Shown: positions 31,291 to 42,600, counted from the first letter of the stretch. The stretch: DNA of 64,000 bases from Pseudorasbora parva (GCF_024679245.1 NC_090178.1:45765072-45829071), one strand, 5' to 3'. The notes: generated by a model from the sequence alone, not told the origin. A program made the numbers and translations.

Positions 31291-32227
31291 TGGTCAACAT
31301 ACTTCTTGCAATTTCTTTAACCAGACACTTGAACAAACACATTTGTACAGTTGTTAATATCTTAATTTCATTTTTAATAAAAAGTAACATTTCCAATTCA
31401 GTGGTTGCTCTCAGGCAACATTGTACCATCATGGAACAAAGACAATCATATCAAGTCATATCCACCTTTATCCCCAGCTCCATCTTCGATCTCACCCTCA
31501 CTCTATCCCAGCCGGATGGTCACTATAACCTCATCTTCCTCATCACAGTACAGCACCTCATCCTCACCCCATTAACAGGCAGTTGTGTTTTACAACTTTA
31601 TATAAATGTTATAGTATATTTGCACATTATAATATGTGCAACTATAGTATGTGAATTACTATTATACAGTATACTATTCTAACAAAATAATGCAAAAATG
31701 CAAATTAATTTAGATCATTTTAATTATTTTCTTACAAAGTCATATATTTGTATCCAACCTAGTATGTCTGGTATGGGCTTATGCGATTCCAATTATATCA
31801 TACAACACACAGTTTTGATGATATAAAATGTAAAGTTCTTGAAAATACTTAGTTATCACTTTACTTACCAGTGAAGGTTACTCATATTTTTTGCGGGTTT
31901 AACTTTTCTATGGACAATATGGAGCCATGTGACCTAGAAAACAAAATGGACCCCTGAATGCACTTTCATTGATTAGTATTTGAGTTCTTCTCCTCTGAGT
32001 TAGCTTTGACTGTACCATAGAGAGTTAAAAATAATAATTACTAAATTACTAAACTTTAACTGCAACTAAAATGAAAACAGAAAACCAACTGTTAAAATAT
32101 TATCACTGCTTTTGATTTTTTATTGTTTTATTAATTAGTTTTACTAATTACTTTAATTTGGCTTTCAGCTACCAACATATGTCTAGTACCTTTGTGTAAT
32201 ACTTATCACCATATACCCAATTTGGTA
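31291..32227. other. Intergenic between DIRS/LINE block and copy B; nothing recognised
   Basis: AT-rich sequence without recognisable genes. Short open frames have no support. Confidence 0.35.
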
Positions 32228-32512
32228 ACACTTACAAAAAGGTTGTATTAGTTAAAATTAGATAATGCATAAGTTAACATGAACTCAACATGAACAACAC
32301 CTCTGTTCAGCATTAGTTAATCTTAACTAACATAAATTAATGCATCTATTCACATTAACAGTGCAATTAGATAAGGCATTAGTTAACAAGAACTAACCAT
32401 GAACAACATCTCTGTTCCGCATTAGTTAATCTTAACTCACAATTAATGCATTAACAGTGCAATTAGTTAACATGAACTAACCAACAACACCTCTGTTCAG
32501 CATTAGTTAAAG
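32228..32512. repeat. About 100-bp tandem repeat, nearly 3 copies
   Basis: The block AACACCTCTGTTCAGCATTA preceded by GTTAACATGAACT and followed by GTTAATCTTAACTAAC recurs at about 32300, 32410 and 32490. The unit is about 100 bp, the last truncated. Its wording (CATTAGTTAA, ACATGAACTAAC) is that of a common fish DNA-transposon-derived repeat. Confidence 0.75.
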
Positions 32513-32530
32513 GGTTAGTTCACCCAAAAA

Positions 32531-33188
32531 TTGTGTTGTGGCTTTTTCAGTGTTTTTAATGTTTTAACAAACATTAACAAAGATTAATTTGTTCACCCAA
32601 AAATGAAAATTATTTCATTAATTACTCACCCTCATGTCGTTTGACACCCGTAACACCTTCGTTCATCTTCGGAACACAAATGAAGATATTTTTGTTGAAA
32701 GCTGATGGCTGAGAAAGGCTTCAGAAAGGCCTCCATTGGCATTCGGTGCATTCCCACTGACCCGCTCACAAGACCCATAAAGGCACTAAAGACGTCGCTA
32801 CAAAGTCCATCTCACTACAGTGGCTGTACAATAATGTTACAATGCGACGAAAATAGTTATTGTGAGCACAAAAATCAAAATAACCACTTTATCCACCAAG
32901 TTATTGACGTGAACTCGGCGCATGCGCGAGAATATGATGCAGATCCGCCATTCGTCATACATGACCCAGAAGCAAAGAGGAGGAGCGCCGCTATCGCGTG
33001 AGTTCACGTCCGAGACGTACACGGATCTTGTGAGTGGGAATGTACTTGAATGTACTCAGCCATCAGCTTTCAACAAAAATATCTTCATTTGTGTTCCAAA
33101 GATGAAATTATTTTCATTTTTGGGAGAACAAATTAATCTTTGTTAATGTTTGTTAAAACATTAAAAACACTGAAAAAGCCACAACACA
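32531..33188. mobile_element. Palindromic MITE, about 660 bp
   Basis: Arms of about 170 bp are near-perfect inverted copies. TTGTGTTGTGGCTTTTTCAG at 32531 is answered by CTGAAAAAGCCACAACACAA ending at about 33188, and AAATATCTTCATTTGTGTTC on the right by its complement on the left. The 300-bp centre contains a GC-rich palindrome-poor segment with a small open frame (32705-33001), not a gene. It could fold as a long hairpin. Confidence 0.85.
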
Positions 33189-33664
33189 AGACACAAGTAT
33201 TGTGTTGTGCAATACTAAGTCACTTTTACCAATCAAGCTGTGGAATTTTAATGTGCCTACTTTTAAATGTTAAAAGTTATTTTGGTTAAAACAAATTATA
33301 CATTTCAACCACATGGTGGAATTGGCAGACGGGTCTTAATATAGGCTGTCGGTTTCATTTTTAATGGTATCATGGAAAAACTATTTTTCCTATAGATATT
33401 CGTTTTATTTTAGCCAAATAATAGTGTTATTACCAGGGATTGTACGGTATGGTTAGTAGGTGATTTTGTTTTGGAACCTTCAGAAAACTTTAACTTGATT
33501 ATTCTCAAAATTTACTTTGCTGACTATCAACTTCATACATCATTTTGAAGGTTTTTTTTAATAGAGAGTTTGCTCATTGCAACTAATTTTGCCAGCACAC
33601 ATTTGCATAGACTCCTAAACAATTCATTTTACAGAAGAACATTTCAATTCAATTCCATCAAGGC
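33189..33664 (-). promoter_or_regulatory. 3' UTR and downstream region of cdcp1-like copy B
   Basis: It follows the copy B stop on the minus strand. A candidate polyadenylation signal ATTAAA lies at 33562-33557, about 105 nt after the stop. The rest is AT-rich without other signals. Confidence 0.4.
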
Positions 33665-34022
33665 TTATTTTTCCTCACCAGCACAGTCTGGTTCAATAGG
33701 AAGTTCCTCAGAGGTTTTGATGGGAGATTTTGGTGTAGTTGACTCTCCCTGAGTGTGACCATAGAGCTCATTTTCAATCATCTCGCTGCATTCGGTGACT
33801 GACTTTCTGAGTGGTCTGTCAGGTAAAGGTGGGCCGCTCTCATCTGTACATTGTTCATTTTCAGCATCTCCTTTAAGCAGATGTGAATACACTAGAGTGT
33901 CATCTATATACTCATAAGCATAAGGATCCTCCTCCTGTGCTTTAGGGATACCATGGAGGCCTGGAAGGAAAGCATTGGGATTGCAGACGGACACTGGGGG
34001 AGCCTTATTCCGCTTCTTTTTC
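33665..34022 (-). CDS. cdcp1: cdcp1-like copy B, last exon: cytoplasmic tail and stop
   Basis: 358 nt, phase 2 start, TAA at 33667-33665. The acceptor is TAATATTTCACAG. The tail opens with a basic stop-transfer run (RKKKRNK) and carries DPYAYEYIDDTLVYSHLL, matching in spacing the conserved tyrosine block of CDCP1 where Src-family kinases act. A later tyrosine (NELYGH) and a proline motif PPLPDRP could bind SH2 and SH3 domains. The C-terminus is acidic. The tyrosines are intact, so signalling is probably conserved. This exon gives the strongest identification of the gene. Confidence 0.92.
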
Positions 34023-35200
34023 CTGTGAAATATTAAGATACGTTGTTAGGAATCAAACATTACCTACAATACTTGTTCGGGTTTCAAGTGCAAAGCTTTC
34101 AAGTTTTTTTTTAATCTTGCCAAATGTTTGAAGAGGGCATGGACACTTTAACTTAAATGGCTGTAACTCGTGAATGGAATGAAATCATTTCAACAAACTT
34201 GGCACACATGTGTATGTAGCATTTGGCCACTTGGTGGTCCAATAACCAGGAACACAATTTAAAATGGCTGTAACTACACAACAGCTGACACAACTGTCTT
34301 GAAAAATTGGCATTCAGTGTCTTTGTCCAAGGTACCATCATAGTCTATAAGGTCATTCATTAGAAAAAAGGCTACTATCAGTCAATTAACATTCAGAAGC
34401 TATTAGGCAAGGTTAACAGCCAATCAAAAAGAAAAATGTGAAAGAAATTGCCATTACATGTGCACTATCACATTTTATATGTGTGGAACTTGTGTATACT
34501 GATTGTATTTTATAATATATTTTACACATACACACATTTTCAAATCATATGTTGGATCTCCTCATTCTGACCAACTTTCACTTACAAATCCTAGGTTTAT
34601 TTAGGTCAGGTAGTTCATTTTTGGGGGGATTTTTTTTGTGTTTTTTTTAGTTTTTGTATTACCCAGACCCTGGGTCAGACATAACAACCCAGGGGTACTC
34701 CGAGCTGTTCAGTGATTGTTTATAGACAGTTAATGGAGTCAGTCACAGCATATCTCGGCGACCAGAGGAACGCAGAACGGCGGTCTGAAGTTAGAAGTTT
34801 CTCTGCTGAACATGATACAAGCTCCGGTACAAGATCAGAGACAACAGAGACTGGTTGATTACACTTAAATTACTTCTAAATGCTTAATTTTTACTTCAAA
34901 TTTTGTTAAACAAGCTTAAATGTAAGCAATATGTATGGAAACAATATAAATTATGCTATTCTGTAAAATAAAGGAATTATCATACAAACCAGTGGTGTGG
35001 AGTATTAAAAAAAAGTTAAGGATAAGTTAAATACGAAGTTAAAGAAAGAAAAAACAACTACTATTATAGTAAAAGTGAATAAACCCATGCTGGGATAAAT
35101 CTACTCATTTGGATTAAATAAATAACCCAATTTTTGGAGGTAAAATTAACCCAAAACGTGTTCTGTCCTATATTTACCCAGGACTTGTGTTAAAAACTTT
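34023..35200. other. Copy B intron between tail and TM exons, left part
   Basis: AT-rich intron. The 34140-34340 part contains ATGGCTGTAACT twice (about 34158 and 34264), a small internal repeat. No other element recognised. Confidence 0.4.
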
Positions 35201-35526
35201 GGAAGGATATCACGGACAATTTTGCGTTTTCAATTTGTGGATGCATAAAATGTGACATAATCCAAACGTAATTGGAAATTGTGCATATCCGTTTGCATTT
35301 CCGTTTACTCGAACGCACAAGGACTGCCATATTTCAAATGGAAAAGCAAAGTCTGTTTGCAATTGCATTTCCAATGTCTTACAAGTATTGACCCTGCCCT
35401 TTTGGAATAGTAATATAAAACCACCTATTTGCTATTTCATTTCCTCCATGTCCTGCAACAACCAGCACAAAATTCAATGGAATCGCAAACCCCTTTGCGT
35501 TTGCATTTACGATGTCTAACACACTA

Positions 35527-36031
35527 TGGAAGCCCGTTTTCGCCACTAAATTAAAAAAAAGAAAAGATATTGCGACTTTTTATCTCAGAATTCGGACTTT
35601 TTTTATTTTGAAATACTCTCTTTAAGTATTTTAACTGTAGTTTTAGCTGATAATGATGAATGATTGTCTTATTACCTGAGTGGCATTAATATCTCTTGAG
35701 CAAACGCTCTTGAGAGGATTTTACATGCAAGCTTTGGGACTGAAACAGAACGGATGTGAAGTGGCAACGTTCATATTATGGAAGTATAATCCCCAGAACA
35801 TCACCAGCCTCAGAATATGCTGTAATTCACGATTTTCTTAAAGAACGAGTATGCTCAGTAATGACACGTTCAGTTGGGCCTATGACATGTCGCTATACAT
35901 ATAGTCACCTGAGCGTGGCGCTGCTGCATGGGATCATGTATATCACGCAATTGCGACTTTATATCTCAGAATTCTGACTTTATAACTCGCAATTGTGAGA
36001 AAAAAAAAGTCTGAATTGTGACTTTACAACT
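35527..36031. repeat. Fragment of the GGAAGC-type MITE family
   Basis: It begins TATGGAAGCCCGTTTTCGCC then ACTAAATTAAAA, and is rich in 'gactttttatctcagaatt' words, as in the complete 235-bp member at 54687-54921. The right end is missing, apparently replaced by the DIRS fragment. The short open frame 35756-35977 is not a gene. Confidence 0.5.
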
Positions 36032-36377
36032 CGCTAATTTGCTCTGTCCTGTCAGAGCGCTGAGAATTTACATCGAGCAAACCGAACAGCTCTTTGTGTG
36101 CTTTTGCGGCCACACCCGTGGGTGTGTGGTTACAAAGAAGACCTTGTCACGATGGATAGTGGATGCTATCTCGCTGGCTTATGAGTCTAGAAATCTCAGC
36201 TGCCCTATAGGCATCAAAGCCCGTTCTACTAGAGGCATGGCCTCGTCATGGGCTTGGTCTACTGACATTTCATTGGATGATATCTGTGCGGCGGCAGGCT
36301 GGGCCTCTCCGTCGCCTTTTATCAGGTTTTATAATCTAGATGTCCCTGCCTTACAGGCTGGACTTCTTGCAGTGTAA
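36032..36377 (+). pseudogene. Tyrosine recombinase C-terminus of DIRS C
   Basis: About 115 residues: LLCPVRALRIYIEQ, QLFVCFCGHTRG, the H-box position read as KARSTRGMASSW (arginine in place of the usual histidine), DICAAAGWASPSPF and the tyrosine in IRFYNL. The upstream half with the first catalytic arginine is missing. A short in-frame loss after YIEQTEQ, relative to elements A and B, is also visible. It is non-functional. Confidence 0.85.
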
Positions 36378-37121
36378 TACATATTAACCCCTTATGGCCC
36401 GATAATCCGGTTAAATAATTATATAAGTCATAAACACATTTCTCACATGACTAGACTTGCCTAGGTCGTTCAATATTCTTTGTCCCGGCTCCGTCTGGCC
36501 TATATATATTATATACATTTATATACATATATATACATATATACACATATGTCTTGTGTGTCAGTCTCATTAAATTAGCCCGACTCAGGTCTGGCTCACA
36601 TTGGGAACTTATATGAATATCATATTTACGGGCCCACTTAGGTCGTTAAGCGAGCACGGAGTATTGCATTGGTTCCCCTAGCATTAAGCAAAACGCAATA
36701 CGAGAGTACTCTCAAAAGGGAACGCTTCGGTTACTTACGTAACCTTGTTTCCCTGAGAAGAGGGAACGGGTATTGTCGCTTCAGTCGATTAACCTGACGA
36801 ACCTGGCGAGACAGGGTCTTTTATACCCTTGGCTATGCAAATTCTGTTGCCCCCTGTGGCGGAATTATTAGAGGGACCTGATTGGTCCTCCCCGCCCAGC
36901 GGTCTCGCCATAGGTTCCCTGCAGTTGCAGCAACACAGCCAATCAGCACGCAGCTGCTTCCTGCTGAGAGCTGTGCAGCTGCATTGCTTTTTACATGGTA
37001 TTTTTAGGATAAAAATCTGCTTCAAAATCTCAAGGAAAGGACATTCCCCTAGTGTTTAGTAAAACGCAATACTCATTCCCTCTTTTCAGGGAACCGGGGT
37101 TACGTAAGTAACCAAAGCGTT
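36032..37121 (+). mobile_element. DIRS1-like element C, 3' fragment
   Basis: It contains the end of a tyrosine recombinase gene, then an internal complementary region (about 36650-36780) and the right terminal repeat ending at GTT (37119-37121). A TATA-like TTTTATACCC at about 36818 corresponds to the promoter part of the repeat. The internal region predicts the missing left terminus. The 5' part with gag and RT is absent. It is the third DIRS1-like copy in the window, closest to element B in protein sequence. Confidence 0.85.
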
Positions 37122-37575
37122 TTTATCACAAAAATAGCCAACTTTTCAGTTTTCCACCACTTGAGGGCATAGCCTACATTCAGACTACATCAATTAACCT
37201 TGAAGCTTGATTGACAGTTGACTGTGTGAGACATTGGAAATGCAAACGCAAAGGGGTTTGCGATTCCATTGAATTTTGTGCAGGTTGTTGCAGGACATGG
37301 AGGAAATGAAATAGCAAATAGGTGGTTTTATATTACTAATCCAAAATGGCAGGGTCAATACTTGTAAGACATTGGAAATGCAATTGCAAACAGACTTTGC
37401 TTTTCCATTTGAAATATGGCAGTCCTTGTGCGTTCGCGTAAACAGAAATGCAAACGGAAATGCGTGATTTGCAATTGCGTTTGGATTATGTCACATTTTA
37501 TGCATCCACAAATTGAAAACGCAATTGCAAATACAATTTGCAATTCCTTTTGAAAATTGTCCATGGTATCCTTCC

Positions 37576-37925
37576 ATAAAAAACAACCCAGTGTCTTTTA
37601 AAGTGTCCCCTCAAGAAAAAAAAATATATATTTTTGTAAACTAGTCCAAGGTTTTTTGCTCAACTCCAACAAAACAGTTTAGTACAAATCTTAGGACTCC
37701 CTAGATTAAAAATGTATTTAAAAAATAAAAAATAAAAACCTGTAGTATTTGGATGGCAATAGCAATCATTACAAAATGGGCGTGACCCATACAGTTTATC
37801 TGAAAGCCTACAATTCCTAAACAAAACCTCAAACCTTCACAAAATTAAGAAAGGACATGTTACATATGATACTAAACAAGCATGTAAACTTTTATGGAGG
37901 TCAGGCCATGTGCCTAAAGTCCTTA
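37576..37925. other. Copy B intron, nothing recognised
   Basis: AT-rich intron DNA with no repeat termini or coding signal. Confidence 0.35.
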
Positions 37926-38720
37926 AAGGAATAGTTCACCCAAAAAGGAAAATTCTGTTATCATTTAGTCACGTTCAAGTTGTTCCAAACCGGTTTAAAT
38001 TTTTTGTTCTGCTGAACACAAAGGCAGATATTTGTAAGAATGTTTGTAAATCTCAGCAGCCATTGACTACCATAGTGTGGGGAAAAAATACTATGGTAGT
38101 CAATGGCTGCCGAGATCTGCTTGGTTACAAACATTCTTCCAAATAGCCATATCCCCCTATAGCCCAAGACTGGTTTCCCACTGAAGCTAAGCAGAGCTGA
38201 GCCTGGTCAGTACCTGGATGGGAGACCAACTGGGAAAACCAGGTAGCTGCTGGTAGAGGTGTTAGTGAGGCCAGCAGGGGGTGCTCACCCTGTGGTCTGT
38301 GTGGGTCCTAACGCCACAGTATAGTGATGGGGTACTGCTCAAAGAGCACCGTCCTTCGGATGAGACGTTGAACCGAGGTCCTGACTCTCTGTGGTCGTTA
38401 AAAATCCCAGGATGTCTCTGTGGTCGTTAAAAATTTGCCCATTAGCCTCTGTCCATCATGGCCTCCTAATAATCCCCATATAATGATTGGCTTAATCACT
38501 CTGTCTCCTCTCCACCAATCAGCTGGTGTGTGGTGAGCATTACGTAAAAAAAGTAAAGCGCTTTGAGTGCCTAGAAAAGCGCTACATAAATGTAATGATT
38601 TATTATTATTATTATTATTAAATATGTTCTGTAGTTTTTAACAGAACAAAGGAATTCATACAGGTTTGGAACAACATCAGGGTGAATAAATGATGAGAAA
38701 TTTTGGGTGAACAATCCCTT
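37926..38720. mobile_element. Common fish MITE carrying a nested SINE3
   Basis: The left arm starts AAAGGAATAGTTCACCCAAA. The right arm ends TTTGGGTGAACAATCCCTTT, its inverted partner. Both contain TTGTTCCAAAC or its complement. A hairpin of CAGCCATTGACTACCATAGT and its inverse lies at 38055-38115. The SINE3 sits between the arms. Confidence 0.8.
38157..38625 (+). mobile_element. SINE3, 5S rRNA-derived SINE
   Basis: The head AAGCTAAGCAGAGCTGAGCC followed by TGGTCAGTACCTGGATGGGA corresponds to the internal promoter half of 5S rRNA. The body has CTTCGGATGAGACGTTGAAC, and the tail AAAGCGCTTTGAGTGCCTAG then (ATT)n at 38600-38622. This is the structure of the SINE3 family known from zebrafish. 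A 20-bp word TCTCTGTGGTCGTTAAAAAT is tandemly duplicated around 38388-38430. Transcription would be by RNA polymerase III. Confidence 0.9.
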
Positions 38721-38780
38721 TGAAGTGCTTGAACCCCTGCAAATGCTGCTAAATTTAAAATGTTTTTGGAAAACTCTCAC

Positions 38781-38862
38781 CTGAGAACAATCCAGATCAC
38801 CACGGCTGATATGATCATTAACACAATGCCCACAATACTCAGGATGATAGCCAGAAGTTTGT
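38781..38862 (-). CDS. cdcp1: cdcp1-like copy B, transmembrane exon
   Basis: 82 nt, phase 1 to phase 2. The acceptor is TATGTTTTCAG and the donor GTGAGAG. It encodes NKLLAIILSIVGIVLMII then SAVVIWIVLR, a single hydrophobic helix of about 25 residues. It is followed by the basic RKKKRNK of the next exon, so the protein is type I. The exon is too short to stand out as an open frame but fits the phases on both sides exactly. Confidence 0.9.
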
Positions 38863-38969
38863 CTGAAAACATATCAATACATTTCACTTCATCAAGTCTT
38901 TCCCCAATTGATATATTATATGTAAGTTCAAGTGGGAATCCTGTGGACAGAAGAAAGTAAGGCTCTTAC

Positions 38970-39317
38970 TTGTGTTGTCCGGCAGTGTGATCTCCATAAT
39001 TGCCCCAAAGGCTCCTGTCGGGGACTTGCAGTTAGTCATGTTAAGGTAAAAACTTTCTGGGACCAGGACATCAATAATATTCTCATCCTTTTTAGTGCTG
39101 TACACCATTGTTTGAGACTGAATGGTCTGCACTGAAATGTCTGTGTTCCCCTCCTCACACTTGGGCTGGCTGACATTCCTAAACTTCAGATTGCTTGTTA
39201 GCTCCGTGTTAATGATCCAGGACACAGTGCTGGAGGGTTTCATCCCAGACGGCCAGGCTGGGGTCGCCAACACGGTAGGGTTATCCATTTTTGGTGAAAC
39301 AGTGAAAATATAGTGCT
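38970..39317 (-). CDS. cdcp1: cdcp1-like copy B, exon 7 (membrane-proximal ectodomain)
   Basis: 348 nt, 116 codons, phase 1 at both ends. The acceptor is CTCATACAG and the donor a strong GTAAGA. Residues include EHYIFTVSPKMDN, VSWIINTELTSNLKF, CEEGNTDISVQTI and FYLNMTNCKSPTG, with sequons NVS and NMT. It continues directly into the transmembrane exon through DNT-NKLL. It corresponds to the last CUB-like module. Confidence 0.87.
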
Positions 39318-39791
39318 CTGTATGAGAAAGGCAGAACAGCAAAACTCAATAACTGTTTTGATTTCTGATATCAAGTCTCACACTAAATCTATTTGAGCAG
39401 GTACACTACTGTTGAAAGGGTTGGAGTTGGTTAGATTTTTTTTATCTCTTTGAAAGAAATATCTTTATGCTAATTAAGGCTGCTTTTTTAAATTAAAAAT
39501 AAATATAATGTAACATGTAATTTAGTCCTGCGATCAAAGCTGAAATATCAGAATCATTACTACAGTCTTCAGTGTCAGTGACATTATTCTTTGATGAATA
39601 GAAAGTTCAAAATAATTTATTTGAAATATAAATATTTTATGTCACAAATGCCTACTGGCATTTACCTCATGTAAATTAGATGCTGTATTCACTTACTTAT
39701 GTTCATTTCCATGTGGAATAAAAATATATCCTTTATTTTGAGATAAAATACATGACAGAAAACCATTTTCGCTAAAATGCATGTCTATATA
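39318..39791. other. Copy B intron 6, left flank
   Basis: AT-rich intron sequence between exon 7 and the Tc1 element. No other feature recognised. Confidence 0.4.
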
Positions 39792-41706
39792 CAGAAGGTC
39801 TGGAAAGTATTCAGACCAAATATTTTTTCACTCTGTTATATTGCAGCTATTTGCGAAAATAATTAAAGAAAAAAATGTTCTCATTAATGTACACATAACA
39901 CCTCATATTGGCAGAAAAACAAAGAATTGTTGACATTTTTGCAGATTTATTAAAAAAGAAAAACTGAAATATCACATGGTCAGAGACTCAGAGACAGATT
40001 GCACAGATCTGGCTAAGGTTACTGGCTAAGGCGCGACGAAACACACCTCTACAGAACGTGTAATTCAATAGCCCCACCCACCGACTCATGGAGCTGTTCG
40101 GATCACTAGCCAGCAGCAATAACAATGTGGAAGAAGATAGCAAGATATTGTGGAAGAACACAGTCACTGCATAAGCTTCCTTCGGATCATAATATTAGGA
40201 GTGTGTGATACTTCATTTATTTTTAATGAAGTTCCAGCTCACGTGGGGAAGACCGTATATGTGTGTTTGCTTCATTTCACTGTGGAATCGTTTGTAAACA
40301 AGCCTCAAGTGCTGGATTTGCAGACACAATGATGTGCCTTCTATATTGGATCTTACAGGAATGGTGCAACAAACTTGTTTGAGTAAAACGTCTTTTTTAT
40401 ATGTAGTAATAGTAGTCCGGGGGCTGTGTGTTTTCCAGATGTGCTAACAAAAAGTACGCCCATCGGCAGAAATTCTTTCTTGATCTGGTTGAGCATGTGT
40501 GTGTGTCGTTGTGTGTTTGTGCACGCGGTTCTCACTTATATCAACGGATTCTGCGGGCCATGTAATACAGAAATAATATTACAATCAATTGAGGGTGGAT
40601 GAGAAATAAATCATTGTGTTTGCTTGATAAGGATGTTTATGTTCCCTATGGTCGAGAGAATCTTTGCAGTTGCCGCTTTCAAAATAATCTCTCCCTCATG
40701 TGAACTGACAGGAGCATAGATATGACAGCGGAGCGGAATCTCATTAAATATGCAAATCTTATCCAATCCTAGCCGTGGGCGTTTACTTCCAAGTCTCCAG
40801 TGCGTCACGCCCATCAAAACCCAGCGTTCAGAAGACAGCCTCAAAACTAGTGTAGAACATAGACTATTACTTATTAGTTCTGATGTTTTTGAATGTAAAA
40901 ACTACACAAACGTCATTAAGTTGACCTCAGACAACAGTATAAAAAAAAATAATTTAAAAAAAGCCAGTTCATGACACCTTTAATTCTAAGCGGTATGTGT
41001 GGAGAAAACCAGGCTCTGCTCATCACATGTCCAATACAGTCCCAACAGTGAACCATTGTGGTGGCAGCATCATGCTGTGGGGGGAGTTTTCAGCTGCAGG
41101 GAAAGGACATCTAGTTGCAATCGAGGGAAAGATGAATGCGGCCAAGTACAGGGATATCCTGGACGAAAACCTTCTCTAGAGTGCTCAAGACCTCAGACTG
41201 GGCCGAAGGTTTACCTTCCAACAAGACAATGACCCTAAACACACAGCTAAAATACTCTGTGACTGTTCTTGAATGGCCCAGCCAGAGCCCTGACTTAAAC
41301 CCAATTGAGCATCTCTGGAGAGACCTGAAAATGGCTTTCCACTAACGTTTACCATCCAACCTGACAGGACTGGAAAGGATCTGCAAGGAAGACTGGCAGA
41401 GGATCTTCAAATCCAGATGTGAAAAACTTGTGGCATTTTTCCCAAAAAGACTCATGGCTGTATTAGATCAAAAGGGTGCTTCTGTTACACACTGAATAAA
41501 GGGTCTAAATACTTAGGAGAATGTGATATTTCAGTTTTTATTTTTTTAATAAATCTGCAAAAATGTCAACAATTATGAGTTTTTCTGTCAATATAGCGTG
41601 CTGTGTGTACAATAATGAGAAAAAAATTACTTAAATGATTTTAGCAAATGACTGCAATATAACAAAGAGTAAAAAATTTAAGGGGTCTGAATACTTTCCA
41701 TACCTA
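39792..41706 (+). mobile_element. Tc1-like element (second family), split by another repeat
   Basis: The left terminus CAGAAGGTCTGGAAAGTATT follows TA and is matched by AATACTTTCCATACCTAC on the right. The second half of the transposase is readable in shifted frames: [34 protein letters not shown], and [15 protein letters not shown] with the catalytic glutamate. The first half is lost or replaced by the insert at 40015-40984. It is dead. Confidence 0.85.
40015..40984 (-). mobile_element. Unclassified repeat family X, copy 1, nested in Tc1
   Basis: It interrupts the Tc1 transposase. On the minus strand it starts AATTAAAGGTGTCATGAACT. It shares several blocks with 56866-57600, for example TTTTGAAAGCGGCAAC, TTGCACCATTCCTGT and GATCCAATATAGAAGGCACA. 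No transposase visible. The TTAA near its end may be the target, suggesting a piggyBac- or Kolobok-like MITE; this is a guess. Confidence 0.6.
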
Positions 41707-42133
41707 CTTTATCTTCCTATTTTAAACAGATTTATATAAATAATAATAAGGATATTATTTACCTGTTATTAAATTAAATATGAATTTATTATTATACCAA
41801 GCATATGACATTTTATTTACAGCATACAATCATGTTAATGACCAGGTGAGCAGCATTCCCAGGTGCACAGGATCACAAGCCTTGCTGCTCCACCATGAAT
41901 AAATCAACATCCGAATGCATGAGTTTATCACTGAGGTGGCATGCAAATTTATCTTTATGGACTTCCATGTGAGAAACAATTACTGTCCGAATAGGGCTTA
42001 GGTCAATTTAAATCTCAAAATCTTGACAGTCACAGACGCTGTACTATTTTTCCTTTAGAGTTTCCTCAAAATAAAAAGCAGCATCCATTTACAGTAGCTT
42101 AATGTATAATGAATGTATAATGAAACCTTTTAC
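41707..42133. repeat. Copy B intron 6, right flank with an AGCCCTATTCGGAC fragment
   Basis: Ordinary intron plus a fragment of the repeat family seen at 5379. ACTGTCCGAATAGGGCTTAG at 41983-42002 is its terminus, and ATCCGAATGCATGAG lies about 75 bp before it. No coding sequence before the exon 6 donor. Confidence 0.5.
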
Positions 42134-42505
42134 CTGATATGTTTTGTGTGAATAAATATTTTAAAAAGAGTGTATTTTCCATATTCCGGTTGTTGAAACT
42201 TGTAACGGAGGCAGTTACTGTAATACTGGATTCACGGATCTGGATTTTCTCAATGGTTCCCTTTGGACAAAACTGCCCAATAGTGATGTCAGGGTTAACG
42301 TGGGACACATTTAGAAGGAGAATGCTATTGGATTTGTCCTCAGGCGGACAGTAACGCAGACCGTCTGGTGGAGACTGTAGCTCCACTGCACTGTTCTGTG
42401 GGCCATGAAGGTGCCATGTGATCGTCTTCAGAACTCCTTTACAATCAAGGTGGTATTTGAAGTGTAATTCATGAGTGGATGCACAGTTTCTCCTTTCTTT
42501 ACATT
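42134..42505 (-). CDS. cdcp1: cdcp1-like copy B, exon 6
   Basis: 372 nt, 124 codons, phase 1 at both ends. The acceptor is TTTATCAACAG and the donor GTAAAAG. It encodes ECKERRNCASTHELHFKY, TITWHLHGPQNSAVEL, LRYCPPEDKSNSILLL and ITIGQFCPKGTIEKIQI. The last block resembles VTVGRFCQNGTIKQVSV in copy A exon 3, so the ectodomain is built from repeated modules. No stops. Cysteines (C-x5-C, YCPP, QFCPKG) fit disulphide-bonded extracellular domains. Confidence 0.87.
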
Positions 42506-42600
42506 CTGTTGATAAAAAAACAAAAACAAAGTAAGTGATGAATAGAGGAATGTTTAATTATTTTGGGCCAAGAACCGAAAGAGCATAAAGGCCCATTGGA

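Larger units (their letters stand above)
35201..37575. mobile_element. Long-inverted-repeat element flanking a MITE and a DIRS fragment
   Basis: Two arms of about 330-355 bp (35201-35526 and 37221-37575) are inverted copies. GGAAGGATATCACGGACAAT on the left is answered by ATTGTCCATGGTATCCTTCC on the right. Shared words include AATGCAAACGCAAAGGGGTT, GGAGGAAATGAAATAGCAAA and GACTGCCATATTTCAAATGG, one or the other read on the opposite strand. No transposase is seen between them; the interior is taken up by later insertions. It is probably a foldback-type non-autonomous DNA transposon. Confidence 0.75.

Noticed and set aside
38157..38280. Functional 5S rRNA gene
   Set aside because: Only the internal promoter half resembles 5S rRNA, and it continues into a SINE body and tail.
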